From positions 1 to 64,000 of the forward strand of contig NZ_SCMR01000003.1 in NCBI RefSeq assembly GCF_005502885.1: a stretch of 64,000 nt of DNA, in the 5' to 3' direction. This document shows, piece after piece, positions 27,713 through 38,973 of the stretch (position 1 is the stretch's first letter; every line of letters starts with the position of its first letter). The notes beneath the pieces were generated by a model. It had not been told where the DNA came from, searched no databases, and saw only the letters and a list, made by a program, of their open reading frames with translations. The DNA is from Microbacterium sp. 2FI. Lineage in GTDB: Bacteria > Actinomycetota > Actinomycetes > Actinomycetales > Microbacteriaceae. The position numbers were made by a program, and so were the translations under genes.

Positions 27713-29439
27713 TCCTGGCAGCAGTTCCCCTGACCCTCACCGCAATCGTGCTCGCCGGCTGCGCCACGCAGACCGTCGCCGGCACGTCGCCGACGCTCTC
27801 GACGAGCGACTCGACGACGGATTCATCGGTCGAGACGACGGCTGTCGTCGATTCCGAGCTGAGCGCCGAGGCGGTGCTCGCCGCAAATGCCGACGTCACC
27901 GTCGTGAACGACGACGAGTGGTCGGAGTCGGATGCGGTCGACATCGACCTGAGCGGTTCGTCGGCGTCGTCCGACTCGGATGCCGTCACGGTCGAGGGGT
28001 CGACGGTGACGATCACCGCCGCCGGCGTCTTCCGCCTGTCGGGCTCGCTCGACGGGCAGGTCGTGGTCGCAGCGCCCGACGATGCCCAGGTGGTGCTGAT
28101 TCTCGACGACGCCGAGATCGCGGCATCCGATTCCCCCGCGATCACCGTGACGAGCGCCGACGATGTCGCGATCTCACTCGCCGACGGTTCGCAGAACGCG
28201 GTGTCGGATGCCGACGCCTACGTCGACGCCGCGGAAGCCAACGCCGCGATCTACAGCGACGCCGACCTCACGATTTCGGGGAGCGGGGCGCTTGCAGTGT
28301 CGGGCAACGGCAACGACGGCATCGCGAGCACGGATGACCTGGTGATCCTGTCGGGCGAGATCACGGTGGATGCCGTCGACGACGGGCTGCGCGGCAAGGA
28401 CTCGCTGTCGATCGAGGGCGGCACCGTCGTCGTCGAGGCCGGGGGAGATGCTCTCAAGAGCGACCACGACGAGGACGCGACGCAGGGCTTCATCGTGGTC
28501 TCGGGCGGCGATGTGACCGCGAGGACCGGTGACGACGGCCTCGCCGCGACGACGGATGTCGTCGTCTCGGGCGGCACCGTGTCGGTGACAGCCGGGTCGA
28601 GCGCGGCCGCGGATGATGCGCCGAAGGGCGTGAGCGCCGGGGTCGTCGCGGTGATCGACGGCGGCGATGTCTCGATCGACGCGGTCGACGACGCCGTGCA
28701 TTCCGACGGCTCGATCGGCATCGGGGGCGGCACGCTCACCGTGACGTCGGGCGATGACGGTGTGCACGCCGAGCAGGTGCTCGAGATTCGTGCCGGCGAG
28801 GTCACCGTGGTCGACGCCGTCGAGGGCCTCGAGGCGGCCGATGTCGCGATCTCTGGCGGGGCGGTTGACGTCACTGTTTCGGACGATGGCATCAATGCCG
28901 CGAGCGGGACCGCTGCGGCAGCGGGGCAGGGCGGCGGGGGTGGTGCCGGCATGGCGGATTCGGGCGAGACGCTCGTGATCTCGGGCGGAACTGTGCGGGT
29001 GACGGCCGTCGGCGACGGGCTGGACTCGAACGGCTCGATCACGGTGTCGGGCGGCTCGACGGTTGTGAGCGGTCCGACGTCGGGCGGAGGTCAGGGCGCG
29101 GTGGACGCGAACGGCGCCGTGACGCTCGACGGGGGTGAGCTGTTCGTCGCTGGCAGTGTACTGAACACGCCTGCGGGTTCGCAGCTGTGGGCGGCGGGGA
29201 CGGTCTCGGGTTCGGCGGGGCAGACCGTCGAGATCGTGGACGGTTCGGGAACGGTGATCGCTTCGTTCGTCGCTGGTGTCGAGTTTGGTGCCGTGTTCTA
29301 CAGCGGGGCTGGGGTTGCCGACGGTGCGACGTACACGGTGACGGTTGATGGCGCTGAGGCCGGCAGTGTGACGGAAGGCTCGGGTGTGACCGGTGGGATG
29401 GGCGGCGGGCCCGGTGGAGGCGGGGGTCCGCGGCCCTGA
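27694..29439 (+). CDS. carbohydrate-binding domain lipoprotein (Cthe_2159-like)
   Basis: This 581-residue protein has a lipoprotein signal peptide (ILAAVPLTLTAIVLAGC). A right-handed beta-helix-like repeat region follows, full of short repeats such as SGGTVSVTAG, GDDGLAATTD and VDDAVHSDGSIGIGGG, typical of the Cthe_2159/DUF4353 carbohydrate-binding family. Those proteins bind acidic polysaccharides and calcium. The tail is Gly-rich (GGMGGGPGGGGGPRP). GAGGAGG precedes the ATG. As the last gene of the NAGPA-GT2/GtrA-DUF4956-VTC cluster it is probably a surface-bound envelope component. Confidence 0.85.
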   Translation: MPRRRLILAAVPLTLTAIVLAGCATQTVAGTSPTLSTSDSTTDSSVETTAVVDSELSAEAVLAANADVTVVNDDEWSESDAVDIDLSGSSASSDSDAVTVEGSTVTITAAGVFRLSGSLDGQVVVAAPDDAQVVLILDDAEIAASDSPAITVTSADDVAISLADGSQNAVSDADAYVDAAEANAAIYSDADLTISGSGALAVSGNGNDGIASTDDLVILSGEITVDAVDDGLRGKDSLSIEGGTVVVEAGGDALKSDHDEDATQGFIVVSGGDVTARTGDDGLAATTDVVVSGGTVSVTAGSSAAADDAPKGVSAGVVAVIDGGDVSIDAVDDAVHSDGSIGIGGGTLTVTSGDDGVHAEQVLEIRAGEVTVVDAVEGLEAADVAISGGAVDVTVSDDGINAASGTAAAAGQGGGGGAGMADSGETLVISGGTVRVTAVGDGLDSNGSITVSGGSTVVSGPTSGGGQGAVDANGAVTLDGGELFVAGSVLNTPAGSQLWAAGTVSGSAGQTVEIVDGSGTVIASFVAGVEFGAVFYSGAGVADGATYTVTVDGAEAGSVTEGSGVTGGMGGGPGGGGGPRP

Positions 29440-29511
29440 TGTGCCTGGGTGTCTGGCGGCGTCGGCGTTGAGCCGGCGCCGCCACGGCGGTCGATAGACT
29501 GAGACCTGCCA

Positions 29512-29583
29512 GCCTCTGTAGCTCAATGGAAGAGCAGTTCCGTCCTAAGGAAACGGTTGGGGGTTCGAGTCCCTCCAGGGGCA
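29512..29583 (+). tRNA. tRNA-Arg (anticodon CCU)
   Basis: The 72-base sequence folds as a tRNA: acceptor stem GCCTCTG/CAGGGGC with discriminator A, D arm GCTCAATGGAAGAGC, anticodon loop GTCCTAA (anticodon CCT, Arg AGG), and T arm with GGTTCGAGTCC. CCA is not encoded. Its 3' end (29563-29581) is the attachment core of the integrated island; integration leaves the tRNA intact. Confidence 0.92.
29563..29581. repeat. attL core (19 bp)
   Basis: GTTCGAGTCCCTCCAGGGG, the T-loop to acceptor end of tRNA-Arg, is repeated exactly at 57321-57339, the only other place it occurs in the window as far as I can see. With the adjacent integrase this marks the left attachment site. Confidence 0.88.
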
Positions 29584-29632
29584 CACCTGTTTTTCTTCTC
29601 TGATCAGGTATTTCTTCTGTGGTCAGACCACC

Positions 29633-29669
29633 CAGAATGCGTTTTTGGCCGCTTTTTGGCCGCATTCTG
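29633..29669. repeat. inverted repeat containing left integrase-arm-like repeat
   Basis: CAGAATGCG (29633-29641) and CGCATTCTG (29661-29669) are perfect inverted arms. Inside them lies the tandem TTTTTGGCCGC / TTTTTGGCCGCAT, whose 24-base unit (29642-29665) recurs with one mismatch at 57183-57206 near the other end. It could be an integrase arm site; as RNA the hairpin could also terminate transcription. Confidence 0.5.
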
Positions 29670-29805
29670 AAAACTCCGAGGGCAGATCTGGGCCAGAAAC
29701 GAGGCCCTCCACGACGCTTCGTTCGACGTCTTGAAACGCCGAAATCGAGCATCTCGGGCGTCTTGTGCCTCGTCGAAAAGCTGAGCAATCTGCTCTCTCT
29801 GCGGC

Positions 29806-30936
29806 CTACGTCGGTCGGGCGTAGCGGGTCTGCGGTCCGGACGGCAGCGCCACCAATGGCATGGCGTCGTTGAGGCGTGCTGCGACGGCATCCAGATCGT
29901 CGTCGAAGAGATCGGCGTAGGTGTCCAGCGTCATCGCCGCCGACGCGTGGCCGAGCATCCGCTGCACGGCCTTCACGTTGGCGCCCGAGCTGATCGCGAG
30001 CGATGCGGCGGTGTGACGGAGGTCGTGCGGCGTGAGCCGGGGGATTGATGGATCGATCATCTGCGCGCGCTTCACCGCGTTCGCGAACCACCCCTGACTG
30101 CCGGAGTTGCGCATGTGGTTGACGCCGTCGCCGAAGAGCAGCCCTTCCGGACCCTTGCCGGCGCAGGCCTGCTCGATCATCGGAGCGAGACGCTCGGGGT
30201 AGGGGACCGAGCGCTTCTCGTGGGTCTTGGGTGTGCCCACGTGGATCTCGTAGGCGATCATCACCGCGTTCTCCTCGATGACGAAGCGTCGACGCAGCCG
30301 GTTCACGCTGCGCACCCGCAGCCCGGTGGCCTCGCCCCAGCGCAGCCCGGTGTAGGCGAGCGTCAAGACCATCGTCGGATGCGCCGAGCACGCCGCCAGG
30401 GTCGCCACCTGGTCATGTGAGAGGTAGACGCGGCGCTTGCCCGGGCCGTTTCGAGGGAGATTCCGTATGTGGCGGGCCGGATTGTTCGTGAGGCGACGAT
30501 CATCGATGGCGACATCGATGATGCCGGCGAGGACGCCGAGCGCGCGAAGAACGACCGTGCGCGACTTCTGCGTCGCGAGCTCTGACACCCAATCCTGAAC
30601 TTCAGAGCGCCGGATCGACCAGATCTCCCTGTCTGCCCAGACCGGAGCGACGTGGTTCTTCCACGCCCGATCGAGCGTCATGTAGTACGAAGGCTTCGAC
30701 ATCGGCGGTTGCTTGGATCGCAGCCAGCTGTCGGCGAACATCCGGACCGGCACGCGCGACGCGACGGGATCGATGTACTCGCCCTTCGACTTCGACACCG
30801 TGACCATCGAGAGGTAGAGCTGCGCTTCGCGCATCGTCGTGAAGCCGCGCTTCTGCGCCTCGGTGCTATCTGGCTTGCGGTAGCGCACGCGGTAGCGGCG
30901 GCCCTTCGTCGTTTCATACGGGGTGATGGTGCCCAT
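29806..30936 (-). CDS. tyrosine recombinase / phage-type integrase
   Basis: This 376-residue integrase has an N-terminal arm-binding domain (TTKGRRYRVRYRKPDS), a SAM-like core-binding domain (~residues 65-155) and the catalytic domain. Catalytic residues are visible: Arg in AYTGLRWGEATGL, Lys region TPKTHEKRSVPYP, HDLRHTAA (His-x-x-Arg), LGHAS (His) and the nucleophile Tyr in TLDTYADLFDDDL. It reads toward tRNA-Arg, the usual arrangement for site-specific integration into a tRNA 3' end. The ATG at 30936 gives a normal length. Confidence 0.93.
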   Translation of the reverse strand: MGTITPYETTKGRRYRVRYRKPDSTEAQKRGFTTMREAQLYLSMVTVSKSKGEYIDPVASRVPVRMFADSWLRSKQPPMSKPSYYMTLDRAWKNHVAPVWADREIWSIRRSEVQDWVSELATQKSRTVVLRALGVLAGIIDVAIDDRRLTNNPARHIRNLPRNGPGKRRVYLSHDQVATLAACSAHPTMVLTLAYTGLRWGEATGLRVRSVNRLRRRFVIEENAVMIAYEIHVGTPKTHEKRSVPYPERLAPMIEQACAGKGPEGLLFGDGVNHMRNSGSQGWFANAVKRAQMIDPSIPRLTPHDLRHTAASLAISSGANVKAVQRMLGHASAAMTLDTYADLFDDDLDAVAARLNDAMPLVALPSGPQTRYARPT

Positions 30937-31348
30937 CTCGACCTCCGCTCTGGGTTGATGGTCAGTATCGGGCCAGTGTCGGACACTGGTCGGACGCAGT
31001 CAACGCGGCCGACGACAGATGTGGATAGATGACGGAAAACGTCGTCAACTGCCGTTGGCGTGGAGGCGCCCTCCCTCCGACGCCGAGAGTGTAGCGATCG
31101 ATCGCGCCTCCGTTCTCGCCGCTCACTCCTTGCAGACTCCGCGCTGGCGCGCGTCGCTTAGCAGCTGTTCGACGACGAGCACTGCGGCGCGCTCGATCGC
31201 GTTCGTGGCTGATTGTCGGAGCGAGGGCAGAGTTGAGTCGTGAGGTCGCGATGGCGTGGAGCGCGATTCGCCGCTAAGGTCGCGGCGGATCCCGCTGCGC
31301 AACTCCGGAGCCGGACAGCTCTTGAGGAGCACTGACGGAGGCGCCGGG
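30937..31348. other. 412-bp gap behind the integrase
   Basis: No convincing complete gene. A short minus-strand GTG frame (31332-31123, 69 codons) ends in the plausible helix NAIERAAVLVVEQLLSDARQ and could be a decayed gene end. The integrase promoter must lie near 30940-31000, but I see no clear hexamers. Confidence 0.4.
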
Positions 31349-31750
31349 CTATCCCGCTCGAAGATCTGAGCGAATGCGATCGACCGCGGGCAAGTCGGCT
31401 GGCGCCCACTCGACGGACAGGAGCTGGCTCGGCGCTAGCCAGCACATCGCAGCGTGCTCGGTCAGCCGAGGAACGCCCGACAAGAGCTCGCAGTAGAAGG
31501 TAGTGAGCGTCACAATGCCGAACTCGTACTCGTGAGTCGTTGAGACAACCTCTTCGCCGACCGTGATGTCGATGAGCAGCTCCTCACGAATCTCGCGGGC
31601 GAGGGCAACTCGCGGCGACTCGCCGTGCTCAATCTTGCCGCCGGGGAACTCCCACATGTTTGGCAGGCTTGCGCTCGGGCCCCGTTGCGCGGCAAGTACC
31701 CGGCCTTCGCTCACGATGACCGCGCCTACGACGTCGAATCGTCGTGTCAT
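31349..31750 (-). CDS. NUDIX hydrolase (MutT-like)
   Basis: This 133-residue protein has a nearly complete Nudix box, GGKIEHGESPRVALAREI followed by REELLI, matching Gx5Ex7REUxEExGU except that Leu replaces the final Gly. The N-terminal MTRRFDVVGAVIVSEGRVLAAQRGP and C-terminal part resemble MutT/CTP pyrophosphohydrolases that sanitise nucleotides. It is the last gene of a four-gene minus-strand operon, seven bases after the McrA-like nuclease. The ATG at 31750 is preferred over upstream codons overlapping the previous gene. Confidence 0.85.
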   Translation of the reverse strand: MTRRFDVVGAVIVSEGRVLAAQRGPSASLPNMWEFPGGKIEHGESPRVALAREIREELLIDITVGEEVVSTTHEYEFGIVTLTTFYCELLSGVPRLTEHAAMCWLAPSQLLSVEWAPADLPAVDRIRSDLRAG

Positions 31751-31757
31751 CCCACCG

Positions 31758-32711
31758 CTACCCTTGACCTGCGGCGCGCGGTGGTTCCAGCGCGAAGCCC
31801 GCCTGTTCGCGGAAGGCAAGCCCCAGCCCGGCATCCAGAAGGAGATCTCGGAGGTCGGCGGTGGGGCGTTCGGGGAGCAGGACCGAACAGCGCAGATCGT
31901 TTACGTGCACGTGCCGGCGGTAGTCGTAGAGCTGGCCGACCGCCATACGGAGGTCTGAGCGACCGGCCATTGCTTTCGCTTCGTAGAGCGTGTGATCGGC
32001 CTCATCGTAGATGTCAGTGAGTAGTCGGGTCCGTTCGTTCGGGAGGTTGATTGCCCAACGCGAGAATGTGTGCCCGACTTGATGTGCGATGAATTCGTCG
32101 ACAAGCTGTGACTCGCGTCGCACCGCCAGCCCACCGAGCCGATCCGCCGTCTCAAAGAACTCGGTGGAGTTGATCTCGACGGGAACAGAAATGGCGTGCG
32201 GTTCGCGCGCCACTCCGGAGTACCCCACGAGCTCAACGATGTCATCGGGGATCACGCTCACGGGCAGTAGTCGGAAGACGAGAACCGTCCGCAGAGCTCC
32301 GCCACGATCGAGCGCGGGCATGCGCTCAAACGGCAAAGCGGGGTCAAGGATGAACTCACCGATGTATCGCTGGAGCTTTGTGCTCGACCCCGCCACGACG
32401 CCCGCAGCGCTGAACGCATGGAGAGATCGTCCCTTCGCAGCGTGGGTCAGGATCGGCGAGTTGCTGCCACTGAGCTTCTGGTCACCATCGCGCCCGGCGC
32501 CCGTGTAGTGAAAGACAGTCCCGTCTGGGGAGAAGCCGTCGTAGACGTAGCCAAACTGGGTGCCCTCGGCTGGGTCCGTGAACACGAAGACGGAGTTGGA
32601 GGTGTTGCTCGGAACGATGCCGCCGGACTGAACACTTCCGCCATACTCCACCACGAGGTCTGCACGCGTGACGATGTCACCTGCGCGGAGGCGGAACGCG
32701 GGCGATGGCAC
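31758..32711 (-). CDS. McrA/SRA-like DNA-binding domain with PD-(D/E)XK-like nuclease
   Basis: The N-terminal ~125 residues (RAGDIVTRADLVVEYGGSVQ, FTDPAEGTQFGYVYDGF, FHYTGAGRDGDQKLSG) resemble the modified-DNA-binding N-domain of ScoMcrA-type type IV restriction enzymes (from memory). The C-terminal half has TDIYDEADHTLYEAKA followed by RMAVGQLYDYRR, which fits a PD-(D/E)XK nuclease core: Asp, then Glu-x-Lys, then a Q-loop helix. So it may cut modified DNA. There is no HNH motif. It starts with GTG at 32711, 17 bases after the J-domain gene, in an operon with a membrane protein and a NUDIX gene. Confidence 0.6.
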   Translation of the reverse strand: MPSPAFRLRAGDIVTRADLVVEYGGSVQSGGIVPSNTSNSVFVFTDPAEGTQFGYVYDGFSPDGTVFHYTGAGRDGDQKLSGSNSPILTHAAKGRSLHAFSAAGVVAGSSTKLQRYIGEFILDPALPFERMPALDRGGALRTVLVFRLLPVSVIPDDIVELVGYSGVAREPHAISVPVEINSTEFFETADRLGGLAVRRESQLVDEFIAHQVGHTFSRWAINLPNERTRLLTDIYDEADHTLYEAKAMAGRSDLRMAVGQLYDYRRHVHVNDLRCSVLLPERPTADLRDLLLDAGLGLAFREQAGFALEPPRAAGQG

Positions 32712-32727
32712 GTGATCAACCTATCGA

Positions 32728-33222
32728 TCAGATCGAGTTGGCGGCGAGAGTCATCCCGCCAACGAGTGCAGCGACGACGAGACCGAGTGCAGTCCAGACG
32801 ATGATCCGCGTCCAGTCCACGTAGCGAGGTGATCGAGCCCCTTGGCCGAATCCGGCCGCATCCGTCCATGCGACGAACTCATCGAAGCGCATCGTGACTC
32901 GAGGTGGCGTCCGCGTGGATGGTTTGGACTCTGCAGGCTCAGGGGGACCAGTGCGCGGACCCGTCGAGGGATGAGCTGGCTTCTGCTCGGGTGGCACGGG
33001 CGCGCGCTTCCGCAGCGGGTTGCTGATGTAGCGGACCAGGATGTCGCGGGCTTCGCGTGCGTTGTGGAACTCTTGCCCGAGCCGCGCTCGTGCCGCATCG
33101 TCGGCATCCGGATGAAGATCAGGATGCAGCGCCCGCGCTCGACGCCGAAACGCGTCACGAATCTCGTCGACGGTTGCGGCCGCAGAGACCCCGAGGTGGG
33201 CGCGCGCTTCGTCCAGCGTCAT
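32728..33222 (-). CDS. J-domain protein with C-terminal membrane helix
   Basis: Residues ~1-45 form a J domain: MTLDEARAHLGVSAAATVDE, FRRRARALHPDLHPDADDAAR, including the HPD tripeptide needed to stimulate Hsp70/DnaK. A Pro-rich linker follows (VPPEQKPAHPSTGPRTGPPE) and then a C-terminal transmembrane helix (IIVWTALGLVVAALVGGMTLA). So it is a 164-residue membrane-tethered co-chaperone, without the zinc-finger or substrate domains of DnaJ. ATG 33222 overlaps the previous stop (ATGA). Its presence in a nuclease operon is unusual. Confidence 0.75.
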   Translation of the reverse strand: MTLDEARAHLGVSAAATVDEIRDAFRRRARALHPDLHPDADDAARARLGQEFHNAREARDILVRYISNPLRKRAPVPPEQKPAHPSTGPRTGPPEPAESKPSTRTPPRVTMRFDEFVAWTDAAGFGQGARSPRYVDWTRIIVWTALGLVVAALVGGMTLAANSI

Positions 33223-33710
33223 GTCATCGCCGTGAGATATCGCTGGTACTCGCGGGTGAGTCTCTGCTGCCGGCCGTGTTGCGCCAAAGTTTCGAATTGT
33301 GCCAGCAGCTTCTTCGACATGTGCGCCTTGAAGGACTCGTGAACGATGAGCAAGGCAAGCGACGCCACCGCTGCGGACCACCCGACGATCCGGAGCATCG
33401 GCGAGGACCCGAGGAACGCGCTCGCAGCGAGGGCGACGAGCCACAGCGCCGCACACAAGTTTGAGAGACGTGCCCAGATCGCGATCGAGCGGTAGTGCGC
33501 CCCCGTCGTCTGTGCCCACAGCTTGTTGGGGACCCAGTAGCGCCACGCCGGCGGTGCCGCGGTGGCGGCTGGGACCGGGGTCCAGCCCTCGGGCGGATGC
33601 CAGAGTGCGTTGTCGCGGATCCACTTGTCGGTCGGGCTCGGCCAGTCTGGCGGCACGCGGAAGTCCGCCGGAACCCCAGGCACGCGAATCCGCTTCGATC
33701 GTCCGATCAA
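33219..33710 (-). CDS. membrane protein with N-terminal Trp-rich motif
   Basis: This ~163-residue protein starts with a Pro/Trp-rich segment (FRVPPDWPSPTDKWIRDN, LWHPPEGWTPVP) of the kind seen in DUF2510-like domains. Two transmembrane helices follow (~residues 83-123: LCAALWLVALAASAFLG and IVGWSAAVASLALLIV), then a basic amphipathic C-terminus. I do not recognise a function. The start is TTG 33710 (LIGRSKRIRVPG), the first usable codon; no ATG is available nearby, so the exact start is uncertain. It is the first gene of the operon leading to the J-domain, nuclease and NUDIX genes. Confidence 0.6.
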   Translation of the reverse strand: MIGRSKRIRVPGVPADFRVPPDWPSPTDKWIRDNALWHPPEGWTPVPAATAAPPAWRYWVPNKLWAQTTGAHYRSIAIWARLSNLCAALWLVALAASAFLGSSPMLRIVGWSAAVASLALLIVHESFKAHMSKKLLAQFETLAQHGRQQRLTREYQRYLTAMT

Positions 33711-33948
33711 CGTCGTCGTTCTCCCCCAGAAACCACCATCGTCGCTGCCAGACTAGCGCGGTGCGTTCTCGACAGCAGCGACGGACACCAAGACCGAGAG
33801 GCCGCGCTCAGGGCGGTAGCCGGCGCCGACTCTCGATGGATGTCGTGCTGCGCGAGCGGACGTGCGCTAACCGTGCGATATGTCGCTCACGATCGGTAGG
33901 TTGGAGCAGCGCAGGCAACACAATTTCGTGCGAAGGAAGGAGGCACCA

Positions 33949-34605
33949 GTGGGGGACGACCCTAGTTCCGCGCCTCTCGTGAGGTCGAAACAGCGCGTCG
34001 CCGACCACGGCGAGGTGTTCACGCCGCCCTGGATGGTCGAGGACATGCTGAACCTCGTCAAGGCGGAGTCGGAGCGAATCGATTCGCGCGTGCTAGAACC
34101 GGCATGCGGCTCGGGCAACTTCCTCGTCCCGATAATCAAGAGGAAGCTCGCGACCGTCGAGCGACGCTATGGCAAGTCCGACTTCGAGCGTCGGCATCAG
34201 GCCCTCTTCGCGCTCATGTGCATCTACGGCATCGAGCTGCTCGCCGACAACGCCGCCGAGTGCCGCGCGAACCTCACCGAAGTGTTCTCTAACTATCTCG
34301 GACTCGCGCCAGCTGACACCTGGTACACCGCCGCCGAGAGGGTGCTTGCCGCGAATGTGGTCCAGGGCGATGCGTTGACCATGACGACGGTCGGCACGAC
34401 CCCGGACACCCACGGACATCCGATCGTGTTCCCCGAGTGGGGCTATCTCGGCAAGGGAAAGTACCAACGCCGCGACTTCCGATACGACAGCCTCACCCAG
34501 CGCGCCTCCTTCCAGGGCACACTGTGGGACCACCTGGAGGAGCACGAGATCTTCACGCCAACCAAGGAGTATCCGGCGATGACCGTTGAGGAGCTGGCCG
34601 CATGA
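33949..34605 (+). CDS. DNA methyltransferase subunit with motif I only
   Basis: This 218-residue protein contains EVFTPPWMVEDMLNLV, the AdoMet motif I EPACGSGNFLVPII and a motif II-like GIELLADNAAECRANL, as in N6-adenine methylases of the Eco57I/HsdM type. It ends without the catalytic NPPY motif. The next gene supplies NPPY. Together they look like a split or two-subunit methyltransferase. GTG 33949 is chosen because AAGGAGG lies six bases upstream; upstream codons have no ribosome site. Its stop overlaps the next ATG (ATGA). Confidence 0.72.
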   Translation: MGDDPSSAPLVRSKQRVADHGEVFTPPWMVEDMLNLVKAESERIDSRVLEPACGSGNFLVPIIKRKLATVERRYGKSDFERRHQALFALMCIYGIELLADNAAECRANLTEVFSNYLGLAPADTWYTAAERVLAANVVQGDALTMTTVGTTPDTHGHPIVFPEWGYLGKGKYQRRDFRYDSLTQRASFQGTLWDHLEEHEIFTPTKEYPAMTVEELAA

Positions 34606-36261
34606 GCCAGGCATCGTTTTCGCTCCGCGGCCGTAACCCGGACGTGCTCACCTGCATCGCGAACCTGTCAAACGACGAGGTGTTCACGCCGCCGGAGTTC
34701 GCGAACCGAATGCTAGACACGCTGGAGACGGCGTGGGCGGAGACGAACGGCGGGGCGAGCATCTGGGCCGATCCGACGGTCACCTTCCTCGACCCGTTCA
34801 CGAAGTCGGGCGTGTTCCTCCGCGAGATCACCAGTCGACTCACGGACGGGCTCGCCACGACGATCCCGGACCTTATGGACCGTGTCGATCACATCCTGAC
34901 GAAGCAGGTCTTCGGCATCGGGATCACGCAGCTCACCGCGATGCTGGCGCGGCGCAGCCTCTACTGCTCGAAGTGGGCGAACGGCAAGCATTCGATCGCG
35001 AAGTCGCTCACGACTGAGGACGGCAACATCTGGTTCGAGCGTACCGAGCACACTTGGGTCGGCCGCAAGAAAGAGAAGCAGGTCCATCCGACCGAGTTAG
35101 GCGAGATCACCGTCGAGATCGTCGGCACCGGGCGCTGCAAGTACTGCGGCGCGAACGAGGCCGGGTACGCCCGCGGCGACGACCTCGAGTCGCACGCCTA
35201 CGCCTTCATCCACACCGACGACGTGAAGACGCTCGTCGCCGACCTGTTTGGAGCCGACGTGCACTTCGACGTCATCATCGGGAACCCGCCGTATCAGCTC
35301 AGCGACGGCGGGTTCGGCACCAGCGCGGCACCGATCTACCAGCTGTTCGTCGAGAAGGCACTCGACCTCGACCCGAGGTACGCGGTCTTCGTCACCCCGT
35401 CGCGGTGGTTCGCCGGCGGCAAGGGGCTCGACGAATATCGCGAGCGAATGCTCGGCGACCACCGGATGCGGAGCATCGTCGACTACCCGAAGCTGTACGA
35501 GGCATTTCCTGGTGTGAAGATCCGCGGCGGCATCTCCTACTTCCTATGGGAGCGTGACTACGACGGACCGTGCACCGTCCAGACGATGTGGGACGGCCAG
35601 CCTGTTGGAGCGCCCGCCGAGCGGTACCTTGACGCCTTCGACGTTCTTGTCCGATGGAATCAGGCGGTGCCGATCCTCGAGAAAGTCCTCGCCAAGAAAG
35701 AGCCGACGACCGACTCGCGAGTGTCGAGTCGAAAGCCGTTCGGGCTCGTCGGCAACTTCAAGGGCAAGGCTTCAGGGGCCGGGCTGAAGTCGCCCGTCCA
35801 GCTCTATGCGAATCAACGGACCGCGTTCATTGAGCGGGCTGAAATCCCTGCGAATGCTGCGTGGGTGGATGAGTGGAAGGTACTAATGACGCGTGCTCAG
35901 GGTACGAGTGCTGCGATCGAAACGAAGTTCCTAAGCAAGCCGATCGTGGCGCCTCCAGGTACCGCATGCACTGAGACGTACTTGGTTGCGGGACATTTCA
36001 AGTCGGAAGCCGACGCCAATCGGTACGCGGGCTACCTGCGCACGAGGTTCGTTCGCTTTCTCGTCTCGCTTCGCAAGCCGACGCAGGACGCTTCGAAGTC
36101 CGTCTATGGGTTCGTGCCTGACATCGGTCTCGCCGGTGACTGGACCGACGCCAAGCTCTATGAGCGATACGGCCTGACGCCCGGGGAGATCGCCTTCATC
36201 GAGTCGCAGGTCGCCGAGCACGACGACAAGGCAGCGGACCTTGTAGACGACGAAGGTGCGG

Positions 36262-36269
<8 letters not shown>
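34602..36269 (+). CDS. Eco57I-type DNA methyltransferase (NPPY)
   Basis: This 555-residue protein repeats the EVFTPPEFANRMLDTLE entry and has a divergent motif I (FLDPFTKSGVFLREI). The catalytic motif IV is VIIGNPPYQLSDGG, typical of N6-adenine methylation. A Cys pair (CKYCGANEAG) inserted before the catalytic motif, with nearby His, may be a zinc knuckle. The C-terminal ~200 residues should form the target-recognition region. It is sandwiched with 4- and 8-base overlaps between the motif-I subunit and the helicase, so the three form one restriction-modification operon. Confidence 0.85.
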
Positions 36270-38808
<2,539 letters not shown>

Positions 38809-38973
38809 GAGCCCGCGGGGCGCAAAATGGTCGATTCGTCATCGAGGTCTGGCTAGCCCGTCTTCAGCGGACAGATAAGGTACCAAGGGCGCGCGCACCC
38901 GCGCCCACCTCGCCTGCCAACGTCGGTATCGATGTAGGGCGAAAGCACGAAGCCCCCTCACGTCAAGGAGATA

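Noticed and set aside
28000..29400. Short repeats in the lipoprotein gene as a tandem-repeat locus or CRISPR
   Set aside because: The repetition is at protein level (SGG/DDG motifs of a beta-helix) with variable codons and spacing.
33711..33948. Additional genes in the divergent gap before the methyltransferase
   Set aside because: Open frames there are short and shadow-like; the region is best seen as back-to-back promoters.
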